Below are positions 50,898-62,615 of a DNA stretch of 64,000 nt, one piece after another. The notes below the pieces were generated by a model. That model was given only the letters and a program-made list of their open reading frames with translations, was not told the origin of the DNA and made no database searches. The translations under genes and the position numbers were made by a program. Position 1 is the first letter of the stretch. Each line of letters opens with the position of its first letter. Origin of the DNA: Glandiceps talaboti (lineage: Eukaryota; Hemichordata; Enteropneusta; Spengelidae). The stretch covers positions 6,492,501-6,556,500 of the forward strand of contig NC_135556.1 in NCBI RefSeq assembly GCF_964340395.1. The letters run 5' to 3'.

Positions 50898-53800
50898 GTA
50901 ATTAACCTTTCATAACATATATTACTATATAAGGCAATAATTACAAAAACTGTTTGTTTCTGATAACTTGAACTCAAAAAATAGGGTAAGTAGGTCAGAA
51001 TTTATATGTATATTTTTTTGGGAGAAATTTCTTCAACTCTAAAACAAGGTATCTGTTGGTGATAATACTTCTATCATAGTTCAATGAGGTGTAAATGAAG
51101 ACAATTATTGTATGAAGTAGATAAACACACAACATACCGACTGACTATTGTATAAATTCAACTTACAGTCTTAATTAAAATACTTAGTTTCTATGGAATG
51201 AGATTTCTGGAAAAAAATGAGGAGAGAAACTTTGGCAAGAAAATTAACACAGAAATATAGTACATTCTAACCATTTTAAGTTTTTGAATTTAAAAATGTT
51301 TAAATTTACATGGAAATAGTAAATTATCACCAATTTTCATCCCTTTGAATGTAAAAATTGTATGTCAGGTTATTGGAAACACACCATTTTTGTATTTAAC
51401 CTAATGAGTACTATTTATCTAATATACTATACAGCACTTTGCCAATATTGTGCTCAAAACACTTTACATTCCATCTGCCACCAAACCTATAACAACACAC
51501 TGGCCCTTTAGATTTCCAAACCTGCGTGGGCAGCATACAATGAATTAGTCTCTGTAAGTGCATAGGATGTAATCCTTCACTTGGCAACATCTATCCTACC
51601 AGTTCCCTATTTATACAGCTAGGACACAATTATAGAATAGATATTGCCCAGCCAAGGACAGCAGTCATTCAGAAACAAGTGGCAATTAAAGTTTGAATTG
51701 ACAAATTACAGATTCTGAGCCAGCCACTCTTCCTGTCACAACTCCACCTATACTAAGTATGGTTTGTGTCTCTACAATACACCAGTAGTGTGCAAGCTGT
51801 ATAAAGTGAGAGTTCCTGCCAGTGGTTACACATTTTGTACCTGTAATAACATGTAGCAATAGAAACTGTAGTTTCAAAATACCAAACCTGTATTACTGTA
51901 TTTATTAGTGATCAAATTTCCCACTAGATCAACTGATTCAATTGATTGATTGATTGCAAATTTCTTTTACCAAATGAGATGGGGTGTCCTATTGCTGATG
52001 AAGCTATTCATTTTGTCTGTCAATCAAGGACACATATTGTCATAAATTATTATACATGTACATCATCAATACTGTAATATCCCACAAGGATAAACCAGAA
52101 ATTCTGAATACATAAATTATCGTATCAGAACAAATTAATTTCATATGAATTATAATTTCAGTAAAGTTAATTTCAGATATTGTAACTTACTATCTTTATG
52201 TTACAATTTACATTGTATGTTCAGTTTGTTTGCAAAGGTTTGAGAAACTTGGTGACAGAATTGGGAAAAACTGTTAAAACTGGAATAATTTTGTTTGAGG
52301 AACCCTATAAAGTGACTGGGGAATTACTGAAATCTGATTTAAATGTAATCAAGGAGAAGGCTCAATTTGCTTCACTTAGCATATTTTAATGTTTACCTAA
52401 CCTGTTATACTTGTTGTTCCATGCCTTGACATGTGAGTGTCATGTAATTTGGCAGTGCCAAATATCGCAAATTGTACTAACTGTAAGGTATAGAATCTCT
52501 AAGGGTCCCACTACTCACAACAACACATCATCAGTAACTACACATTTATATTTATACACCATCGGTGGCATCTCTATGCACAGATCCCTACCTCCCCATA
52601 CTAAACCTGGAAATTATCGATCAAGACTCATTTTAGCTAATTTCACTGGAAAACAAAAATGCACAAGTAAGAAGTAACTAAAATGCCTTCTTGTAGTTGT
52701 ACCTAAATTTAATGTAATGATCAGTCTGGTAATTAATGAAAATTAGTCTTTGAGAACTTGCTGAAGACTGTAAAATTGCAAAATTTTGTAGTGGTGAAAA
52801 TATCACGGTTTTACAGTAGTTTGGATGCTAATGTCGTGTCTAACTGTGAGTGGAGGTGTAAATCGTAATGATAAGGAACTAGAGTACGTATATTAAAGTG
52901 ACTGTCCCTACGTTCTCTTTTTGTTTATCCATCCAATAAGGTAGGGAGAATGCAGGCATCAGATTTGGAAATGCTGGTTCAATTTACATACTTAAAGCAA
53001 AAATACTGGTATTATACTTCCGTACTTACCATCATCTAAAATGGACTGTTTTGTTCACAGAATAAAGGAGATGTGGTGACTCCACAAATGCGTAATGCAA
53101 GTGTGCGCAATCTACGAGTACTTAACAGATTTTATGGATACCCAACAGAAGCCTTCATGCTGGCTGTCAATATCATGGATAGATTTCTGTCTGTTGTCAA
53201 GGTAACACAACAATTCGTTTCATTATTCCATTCTTATTCCAGAATCAAAAGAAAGAAAATTATCAAAAATGAAATTTGATTAAAATTCATATTTCTTAAT
53301 TTGTTTCATTGAATACCATCAATATTATGAAATAAATGATTTCGAATGAATGAATGGATGTGTGGATAGAGGAACTTGTGGTGTTGATTTTCAATTTGAC
53401 CCAACTTAATGTCTTTTTTCGTTATTTTTTTTTATTTTTACCAGGCTAGACCACACCACATGGCTTGTGTTACAATCAGCTGTTATCACATGGCAATCAA
53501 GAGTACCATTGCAATCAAGGTATGTCTAATTTCAAGTTCAAATTCCAGAAACTTTGTATTAGAATCTTCTTGTATATAATCTGGCATCATTGAAGAAGAT
53601 CTGGTCAATGATTTTCATTGTGTGGATAGAGGAACTTCGCTGGGTAGATGCTTGGCTATTAATAGCAGGTCCCTTTTTAGTTGTTGTTGATGTTGCTGTT
53701 TTTGGGGGTTTTTTTGCGTTTCTCATCCAACCAACCCTGCATTTCTTCAATTCAAGAAATTAATTGTAAAAATAAACACCCTCTATGGACAGGTCAGAGA

Positions 53801-56800
53801 AAGATTATAGTGTTATCAGTCAAGGGTAGGAGGGTATAATGGCAACACCAAAGGTGCATCTAGGTTTCATATTTTCATTTATCACCAAAATTCGAAACCT
53901 TTGATGAAAAAAATGACTTATTTTTTCCTTTTGACTTTAATTGCTATTTTAAAGGCAGCCATACAGTAAAAGTACAGGTATGAATTGAAAGCATTGCCAA
54001 CATGTATATGCACACTTGCCCCCCCCCCCCCTCTTTTTTTTAACTGATTGAAAAGGTGCCATGTCACCCATCGACCTAATAGACCCCTCACAGGACATCA
54101 TAAGTTCCCTTATGAATTGGTCAACTCCTTGGTGAGGACTGGGTGACACAGCATCTTACAGTCTAGAACGCCATATTCTGTATGCTAAATATCCAAAAAC
54201 ACTTTCTTGTTAACAATCATCGTAATCAATCATTCGATGGGTTTCTTACATTTTGTATATTGTATGCAAGTTACTTTAACTTAGTACCATATTTTCCTCC
54301 ATTTTTTTCTTAGGATGTCGCATCAGCCACTGATCTAATCCGTATAAGCCAATCCAGATGTACCACAAGTGATTTATACCGGATGCAACGGATAATCCTG
54401 GAAAAACTACACTGGGACTTAGATGCTCCCACACCAATGACATTCCTACATATATTCCATACACTTGCATATGCCCATGGATACTTGCCTCTGGAAGAGG
54501 AAGAAGTGGATCAACATCTGGAAAAATTACTGTGGAAGTTAGAGGCATGCATGTGTCAAAGTGCATTTAGTATATACAAGGTAAGAGAAATTACTTAAAA
54601 CGTGCAGAGACAAAAATTCTTCCCTCACCACTCATTTAATCATACATTTATCAAAATGTTCCTTGGCATAAATGTACCTGAGGCTGATATAAAACATTCA
54701 TAAGGGTCAAAGTTTACATAAAAAATGTAATCTTATTTTGAACATGAATTTGCTGCTCATTTTTGAATTGTACAGAAACTACAGAGTTTTGCCCCCAAAT
54801 TCTATGCTAGGCCTGATTTCAAAACAGATATGTCATATCATACCAATCAAAACATAGCACTTGAACATGATGTCAACGAACTCATTCTTGACGAAATATT
54901 TATGGAAACCAACTCATGAGGGCGCTATATACAATAATTATGCTTGATTTTGAAAACTTGTAATAGATAATCAATTCCATCACTTCAAGTTGCTTATTCC
55001 CATAGTGTTTTGTGGAATTGTGATTTTGGCTCTAAAATAGTGAAAATAAGAAGAAAAAAACATGAAATAGTAATTGCAGTTGCTTCGTATTGCATCTCGT
55101 ATCATTTTTGATCCAAGACATTATGTACAATATTGAAGCAAGTGTCATTTATAAGGTCTTATTTAATAGTATCAACCGACATCGGAAACTTTTGTAGGTC
55201 AGGAGCTCAATCTTATGAGGGAAATTAAGAACTAACAGTATCTACAATGGAAAACCACATCGGTTCATTGCTAAGAATTGTGTATAGCGCCCTCAAACTT
55301 CTCACTGATAAAAGTTGGTCAAAAGTAAATGTCATAGGTCACAACACACAAGATAAACAAAGGTGTCCTCCCTTTCCTCCGGAGTTGGTCTCTGTATTAC
55401 AGTGGTGTTACATTTCTTGTGTTTTTGTTCAAGTTAATCATGTGTGTACTGATGTGTTAAAGCTGATACAAAATGAATAGCAATGTCTTATCAAAACAGA
55501 ACCCAGCTGACATGTTTGTTTCTTTTACCAAAGAGTAAAGGGTACCAGATCAGATTGCAAACTGGTTTCATCACTTGTTTCAGCCAAACTACTGTAAAGT
55601 TTGACCTCAGTCATTTTCAAATAGGCTAGTCTTGTGTGGATGAAAGATTTGACTATATTTTTTTATTGACCAGAGATAGTGTAATTTTCATTTTTTTGTA
55701 ATCTCGCAATCACATAATTCCAGGAATGTAGCTTGTATAAAATTTATGAACTTTTGAGAGACTCTGCCACAAAGTAGAAACCAAGAGAATAAAGTGCAAT
55801 TTGCTGAAGATTTTAACCAAACATACCTTCCTTGCAATAATCGTTTGATTTCTGGAGATGATACCCTGAAATTGTCAATTATTAACAAATCCAGAAATGA
55901 GTCGAAGTGTCTCTTACACATCACTACACGAGTATCAGTCTTCATGATGTCATTTCATGTTTTTAATAATCATCTTCAAAGATCCAGGGTACGTTGAGGT
56001 CAAGGGTCATACATAAATCAAGCTTGGGAATATTTCATTCTTAGTAACACCATAATGAGTTGTCAGATGTCACCCTAGTGATGTTGTATATAAACCATGT
56101 TATTCAAACATTACCAAAACACTAGTCGATTTGTCTCTAATTTTTGCTCTTTCAGTCGCCATGCTCTAGTTCTCCATTTTTCCAATAACATAAATTTTGG
56201 TATTCCTGGCAGGCTTCCACATTGGCGCTATCCCTCCTTAGCTGTGAATTGGCTGTGTTAGTCGAGACCCGAAGGCACTCATTGGATTGGAGAAGAGCCA
56301 CGTTGGCGTTACAACTCTTAACAGAGGTAAATAAGCCAGTAAATCAAAGCTTGACTCTCAACACTTTCCTTTGTAACAGTGACGTGAGAAGTCTTTGGAG
56401 CAAAAGTCACTGAAAAGAGTCCAAACTCATGGAGACTGTACCAAAACTTCATGAATATTCTGTATCCCCTGGTTTAACACACAGTGTGTATTACTTACTA
56501 ACATCACAAGTTGACTTGAGTAGCTAAAAAACCATAAAAAAGCCTTGATATTGCACCAAATGATAGACATAGTCATTCAATAGATGGTGAACCCAATATA
56601 GATAACCACTTACAGCGTATTCCTACAACAACAGTAAGGTCTGGTAGCACTCTTGAAATTGAATAAAATGTACATAAAAGCTACAAGAGAAGCATATCAT
56701 TTGAACCTAGCAGCTGCCTGCAGTCTGTTTTTCTCTTATTCACAAACTGTTTGGAACAGTTCCCATATCGGGTTAACCTGCTTGCCCTTTTGTAAATTGT

Positions 56801-59800
56801 ATGCCTCTATCACCGGTTAAAGTACATACAAAGGTCTCTCGGTTACTTGCTGGTAACATTACGTAGTGTGTCACTGTTAAAAAAAGAAATAGTGTTCTTG
56901 ATTAGCTCAATGTAAATACATGTACTATAAAAAAAAGTGCTTTCCATGTTCATATGTTTTTGCGAGCATCTACTTCTACTGAAAAGACCACTTTATTTAA
57001 CATAAATTAAGTTGATATATTAAATAAATAAATTGTGCTTACTGTATACACATGTACACCTCCCTAAAGACATAAATAAATAATATGCATATTGGACTGC
57101 AAAGTTAAGTTACTTTGGAATGGTAACTTAAAAATGATGCAATCTGTCTACCACTGACCTCGATCACACAAATGCATATTAATGTTATTATAATATTTTA
57201 TGAATTTGGACAACACAGAAAGAAAATAAAATGTGGGTGCAATGTGATATGTTTTCCAAACTTTAACGCAAGTGAGAATGTTTAAACATAATAAAGCTCA
57301 TACCAATGAAATTACCAGGTTAAAGATCACTGTACTCACAAAAGCATTCTTAACTTTGTTTTTATCTGGAGGCTGTTGTAAAAGTTGTCCAGTTTAATGT
57401 GCTGATCAAATTCCCAGACAACATTTGGCTTTCAGTCAAAAAAAAAAAAATCCTCACAGCTGCATATGTCAAAATGATAGATCCCCATGTTTAGTTTAGT
57501 TTATTTCAGTATAACAACAACAAGATCAACAGAACAGAATTACAAATAAAAACTAGACAATGGATAACCCATGCACAAAGACTTATTTTTCCAGTGGGGT
57601 CCATACAGTGATTCAAGATAGTGGCAGGATTAGTAAAGCTGTTTGACTACACGGAATGAGAAAGACTAACAGAACTAGGGATAAATGTGGAGGCAAAGTC
57701 ACTAATAATGAATAAACTTGCTGTTTTCAGTATCCTTCAGTGTTTTCTCAAAGGTACTTTCCCTGTAGCCTAGAGACATGTTGTCTTTCGAATTTAGCAG
57801 TCATAATCAACGCTAAAAATAATCTGTTAAACTAAACACAGATCTAGCTAGACATCATGTTGAGTAGGTCTTAGCACAGAGAACTGGAGGCTTCTATATG
57901 CAAAGATTTACATGTGTTTGACTACTTTTATGTTCAATAAAGCTGAATTATAAAGGTTGAATGTAATTCATTCTCAAGGTGTATCTTTAGCTGTTACCAG
58001 CTAGTTCACTTAGTGTACATATTAAAGTGGTCATTGCTTTTAAAAACCCTTATGAAAACATTCGCCATCTAGCTTTTAGAATTCATCTTTATAGAACATA
58101 AAAGTAATCAAAAACATGTAAATCTTCACATACATACTTCCAGTTCCTTGTGACCTTAGTAACAGATAAATGAAGTTAACAACAGTGCACGTCAGTAGTA
58201 ATTCATCAGACACTGACAGGTGCAAAGCCTTGTAATTGGTTACTTCATTCACAAGATTGCTTATAAATATTCAATAAGTATAATATTGTACCTAACACCA
58301 CCTTAAGTTCTAGTCTGAATGTAAGTCACATCACAGACCACCAAGCTATTTGGTGGTCTGAGGTCACATGTAGACAATCACATCATTAGTTTACATTAAC
58401 ACCATCTGGATTTAATTACAGCTCTTGGTTGAGGTACAAAATTAAGCAGAAAGTTGTGCTTAAGAAAAACCATATTTCTAGGCATTGATTACGATTGCTA
58501 GATTTAAAAGGTAGCAGCGAGTCTCCAGGGCTACTTTTCCTGCCGATTTGTTTAACTTCTTATTTGATATTTCTGTTATCGCATATTTTTTTCTCCCTAC
58601 AGATTACTGATTGCGAGTTGTTTCAATGCAGAAAGCTTGTGTCTGACTTCCTTGAGATTTATTCCTCACCCAAGGGCAAAGTTCCACGGATGAAACTCAC
58701 ATGGATAATCTCATCGCGGACGGCCAAGCAGTTACAGTTCAGTGCACAATGTGTTACAGCCCTACCTACTATTCATGAACACCAAGTGTACTCGGAAGCC
58801 TCAAGTGAAGAGGACCCCTGCAACAGGTAAATATTATTAGTCATGTTTATTCTAGAGATTCCAATTTTATTTACCTGCCAAATCATATCATATACGTTAA
58901 CTTTATGCAATAACATGTGTAACATAACCTTGATGTCTAGAATATCAAAGTACACAGTTGTTTTCAATAATATATCTAGGGGATTATCTGTCAGAATTTC
59001 AGACTACACTATACAATTATTTCCATTAATTCATCAAAATTGACTAAAGGATTTACGAAATATTATTATTAGATATAAACAGAAGTATTTCGTCAAGTGA
59101 GTGCTTCTTGAGGAATAAGGTGACGAAAAGTATTTCAAGTAATTTGTCAAAATCACCACACTTTAATGTTAGACATTCAGAGCTTCTACTAGACATTGTG
59201 CTGTATTCTGTTAAATGACTTAAGTAAATCCCAAATGTATTTGTACAGTCAAAATACCACATTGGTCACAATTAAATGAGTTGTCCAAAGAGTTGGAAAC
59301 ATACCACTACTTAGAAGTAAAAACACCAAATCTAAAATCTAGAAGTATCCAGAGAAAAGTAAATTCTACACATAAAGAAATGTTTCAAATCTTTATACAT
59401 GCATTGGAAGCAATTATTCGTACAAACAGTCCCAGATGTGAAGTAATTGTTAAAACAGACTTTTCAATCAGTGGGCTCTTTGTCAATAATCTGGGGCAAT
59501 GTGAAGCTATTACAAGGTTGCTACTGATTGGACAACGTGCATGTACTTTATAACGCATTAACAATACAGCCAACAGATGTGCTTGTTTCCTTTGTTTTCT
59601 AACCAATCAGAATGAACATTATAAAGAGCTTCACATTATCTGCAATATCTATATAACTGTAACCAAGTGCAGTAAAAACTGAAGAAGTTTTCAAATTGTG
59701 TTCACTTTTATATTTCACAGCTCCATAGATGACCCTCCTCCCTATCAGCATGTTGATGATAGCGATGACCCTCAAGATGATACGATGGAAGGACAAGATA

Positions 59801-59970
59801 AGGATGATGTCATCCAAGAATCAGATACTAAAGCCATGGACACTGATCAAGATAATTCCATATGTGTAGATAAGGCCCTGATATATCAATCCAAACAGAA
59901 AGACTCTATTTTATGTCATTTTCAAAATATTTACAGTTATGTACCTGATATGAAAGTTACGACATTATGA
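50781..59970 (+). CDS. CCNG: Cyclin G-like protein, complete
   Basis: Gene span; seven coding exons (listed separately) encode 395 aa, longer than vertebrate cyclin G1 or G2 because of an acidic tail. The ATG is the first codon after a splice acceptor. The cyclin box covers about residues 50-165: RNASVRNLRVLNRFYGY, FMLAVNIMDRFLSVVK, ARPHHMACVTISCYHMAIK, then ATDLIRISQSRCTTSDLYRM and RIILEKLHWDLDAPTPMTFL. The second fold contains LALSLLSCELAVL. A family hallmark follows: LTWIISSRTAKQL and LPTIHE, matching the cyclin G1/G2 C-terminus. The last exon is Asp/Gln-rich and PEST-like. Cyclin G proteins recruit PP2A B' subunits and act in DNA-damage and cell-cycle arrest responses in vertebrates and flies; that role is inferred here. 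It is a pre-duplication CCNG1/CCNG2 counterpart. Confidence 0.94.
53061..53201 (+). CDS. CCNG: Cyclin G coding exon 2 (cyclin box start)
   Basis: 47 codons, acceptor TTGTTCACAG, donor AAG|GTAACA. It contains VRNLRVLNRFYGYPTEAF and NIMDRFLSVVK. Confidence 0.95.
53445..53519 (+). CDS. CCNG: Cyclin G coding exon 3
   Basis: 25 codons, acceptor TTTTACCAG, donor AAG|GTATGT. It encodes ARPHHMACVTISCYHMAIKS; same length and phase as cyclin I exon 3. Confidence 0.95.
54314..54580 (+). CDS. CCNG: Cyclin G coding exon 4
   Basis: 89 codons, acceptor TTTTTCTTAG, donor AAG|GTAAGA. It encodes SATDLIRISQSRCTTSDLYR and RIILEKLHWDLDAPTPMTFL, and continues without the intron that cyclin I has after FLHV. Confidence 0.95.
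54776..54919 (+). CDS. Candidate alternative terminal exon of cyclin G
   Basis: After the acceptor TTGAATTGTACAG the frame that continues exon 4 stays open for 47 codons (KLQSFAPKFYARPDFKTD ... EIFMETNS) and closes with TGA at 54917-54919. The phase matches exon 4 exactly. Use of this exon would give a 247-aa protein lacking the second fold and the acidic tail. No vertebrate counterpart is known to me. Chance is possible (roughly one in ten for a 47-codon open frame). Confidence 0.4.
   Translation, partial: KLQSFAPKFYARPDFKTDMSYHTNQNIALEHDVNELILDEIFMETNS
56213..56326 (+). CDS. CCNG: Cyclin G coding exon 5
   Basis: 38 codons, acceptor TTCCTGGCAG, donor GAG|GTAAAT. It encodes ASTLALSLLSCELAVLVET and ends LALQLLTE, a second-fold helix. 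Confidence 0.94.
57490..57640 (-). mobile_element. Probable non-LTR retrotransposon 3' tail
   Basis: Read on the minus strand it runs ATGGACCCCACTGGAAAAAT, then AAGTC..., GGGTTATCCATTGTC, then TTGTTGTTATACTGAAATAA. This is the usual 3'UTR pattern of CR1/L2-like LINEs (GGACC-CC-TGGAAATAAG ... TATCCAT ... TGAAATAAA). No coding part recognised. Confidence 0.5.
58603..58826 (+). CDS. CCNG: Cyclin G coding exon 6
   Basis: Acceptor CTCCCTACAG, donor AACAG|GTAAAT. It encodes ITDCELFQCRKLVSDFLEIY, LTWIISSRTAKQL and LPTIHE, the cyclin G signature. Confidence 0.95.
59721..59970 (+). CDS. CCNG: Cyclin G coding exon 7 (terminal, acidic)
   Basis: Acceptor ATATTTCACAG; stop TGA at 59968-59970. The start is rich in D, P, Q and E (DDPPPYQHVDDSDDPQDD), a PEST-like degradation signal by composition. 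Confidence 0.92.
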
Positions 59971-61101
59971 TAGTCAGCTGTAATATTCTTACTCATTTCC
60001 GACTATTTGAATATTATTTAAAACTCCAAACTTGAAAAATAATTTTTAAAATGTAAATAGTTCATGCTTTTAAGACATTTTAGAACAGGTAGACTCAAAA
60101 ATTGCAGTACTGTGGTCCCTATTTGTAAAATTGAAGAACCCTTCTCGTACCTGAACTGTGAGTTGTTCATGTCAAAGTTACTTTTAATAATACTAGTATA
60201 GTAGTTTGAAACCTTACATTGTAGTCACTTTGCTTATATCAAAGTTAGTTAGTTTTGAAAACATATCATCCAAATGATGAATAGGCAGATGAGAACCAGA
60301 TCATTTTTTGAGGAATAAGGTGATGGAAAGTATTTCAATAATTTGTCCAAAAACTTCAGGCAGATGAATGGACTCATAATTGATCTACATTTGACCAAAG
60401 CTATGTGTGTCATCGCATCATAAGCTGAAAAATGAACTGGCTTGAATTAATAACATGTTGTTGACAAATTACCTCAACCAGTTCTGTCTATTCTTGTTAA
60501 ATTCGATCAGGTCTGTAAGATATGACATGTAGTTCCATCCTATCTTCCCCCAGTTTGAAAATGGTGACTGATCTGGCGCCATGGGACAAGCGGGGCACAG
60601 GACTATTGTCTGTATGTGTATGAGTATTTGAGTGCCTGTCCCTTGAGTATGAATGAGCTCTGATGAGAATATTGCAGTACTCCAGTTTTAAATATTTACA
60701 CTGGACATTTTCAATCAAGTAGCACTTAACTACAAAAGTAGGACTAACAACTAGGCTTGCTAGTATTCAGATAATACTTTTACTGTAGTTCCATACTTTC
60801 TATGACACATGGTTACAATGTTTTAACTGTGATTTGAACCAGCCTGTCAAGCGAACAAAGGAATGTTTTAGATTTATATTGTGGCACTACAGATCACATA
60901 TGATATGTGATGTGTATGTCTACACTTTTGCAATATTTCAAGTTTTTATGTGAAGTTATTCATAATAGTATTTATTTTTATTAGTGTCATATACACTGGT
61001 ACTATATATTTTGTCTTTTTAGAATGCTTAATGGGTTTTTAACCAAAATGTGCAATAATTGTATTCACCTGTGGTGAAAACTGTTACATTTGAACAAATT
61101 G

Positions 61102-61167
61102 GTCATGAAGTCATACTTTATTTACTACAGGACATGAACATGATGTAGTAAAGTATGGCTTCTTGAC
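61102..61167. repeat. Inverted repeat (hairpin 1)
   Basis: Arms GTCATGAAGTCATACTTT...TACTACA (61102-61129) and TGTAGTAAAGTATGGCTTCT ending TGAC (61144-61167) pair with one 4-base bulge and two mismatches around a loop of about 14 bases. Confidence 0.8.
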
Positions 61168-61212
61168 TATATTAAAAGCTAATCCTGCTTGCAGACAGAG
61201 TAAGTCGGGACT

Positions 61213-61257
61213 CGATTCTGACAATGTCCCTTTGGTGTTTAGGCATTGTCAGAATCG
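61213..61257. repeat. Inverted repeat (hairpin 2)
   Basis: Perfect 14-base arms CGATTCTGACAATG (61213-61226) and CATTGTCAGAATCG (61244-61257) with a 17-base loop. Flanking GCAGAC/GTCTGC pairing extends the structure imperfectly. Confidence 0.85.
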
Positions 61258-62089
61258 TGTCATGTACATTGTCTGCAGGACAGCACTAAAGTGTTCTAAC
61301 ACAATGCTTGAAAGTTTAACCACTTGTATTTCTTATTTATTCATTTGGTATCTCTTAATGGAATTTGCTTTGACATTTTATTCTTGCACTTTTAATATTT
61401 GTTCTTTTTTTCCCCCGAGTGGTTGATCCTATGTATCACTTAGTTCATGCTATAGAGATCAAACACACAGGGCAAACATCTCCCATGAACATTGATACTC
61501 TGTGGTTTTAGATACCCCTGTTAAATCTCATGTAGATATAAAAGACTTCAGACCAGAATTGATTTATTGACTCTGTAGGCCAAAGACCTTGGAGGCTGTT
61601 AACAGATAACAAGTGTCTGGTACACACACACAGTTATGACTTAATACACGTGTCAAATCTAAGCACAGGGTCACAACTTGTGTCATAAACTTACAGAATT
61701 GGCATGTATAGGAACCACATGAACTAGAGTTTCAGTCCACACAAAACTGAGAGATGTTAAAACTTATTTTTCACATAATTCTTGCACACTTATTTGTACA
61801 AGTCTGCCATTTCTTATCATCAGTCACTGTCACTTTGTTGAACCGTGGTGGTGAAAGAAAAATAAGTTTAAAAAAAAATTGTATGAATTTGAATAATCTC
61901 AGGATTAGAAACACTTTTACTCTGTCTGTACACTTAAAGCAAACACTTTAATTTATGCTGCAGACAGCTAGGGGTAGATTTATTGACTACCGTACTAGTA
62001 GCTGTGGGTGAAAAAACAAATTGCACTTTGTCATAAGTTCTTTTTCTTTGTCTTGAATTGATGGATGAAAGAGACTTGTACATATCAAT

Positions 62090-62615
62090 TTTTAGGTAAC
62101 TGGTTTGGATGTGAAAGTTTGTGTGTAACATATTAGACTTTTAGGTGACTTATTTGGATGTGAAAGTGTGTGTGTGTGTGTGTGTTTGTAACAGACTTTT
62201 AGATGACTTATTTGGATGTGAAGGTGTGTGTGTGTGTGTGTGTTTGTAACAGACTTTTAGGTGACTTATTTGGATGTGAAGGTGTGTGTGTGTGTGTGTG
62301 TTTGTAACATACATTTAGGTGACTTATTTGGATGTGAAGGTGTGTGTGTGTGTGTGTGTTTGTAACATACATTTAGGTGACTTATTTGGATGTGAAAGTG
62401 TGTGTGTTTGTAACAGACTTTTAGATGACTTATTTGGATGTGAAAGTGTGTGTGTGTTTGTAACAGACTTTTAGATGACTTATTTGGATGTGAAAGTGTT
62501 GTGTGTATGTAACATACATTTAAGTGACTTATTTGGATGTGAAAGTGTGTGTGTGTGTGTGTTTGTAACATACATTTAGATGACGTATTTGGATGTGAAA
62601 GTGTGTGTGTATGTA
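62090..62615. repeat. Minisatellite, ~45-60 bp unit
   Basis: About ten copies of TTTAGGTGACTTATTTGGAT followed by GTGAAAG, a variable GT run and TTTGTAACA. Unit length varies with the GT run. Minus-strand open frames here are repeat artefacts. Confidence 0.92.

Larger units (their letters stand above)
50898..59720 (+). other. Cyclin G introns
   Basis: Introns at 50898-53060, 53202-53444, 53520-54313, 54581-56212, 56327-58602 and 58827-59720. AT-rich. They hold the candidate terminal exon (54776-54919), a LINE tail (57490-57640), a small perfect hairpin AGACCACCA/TGGTGGTCT (58335-58359) and one copy of a dispersed 45-bp repeat (59108). Nothing else recognised. Confidence 0.8.

Noticed and set aside
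62266-62571. His/Thr repeat frame on the minus strand
   Set aside because: By-product of the GT-bearing minisatellite.
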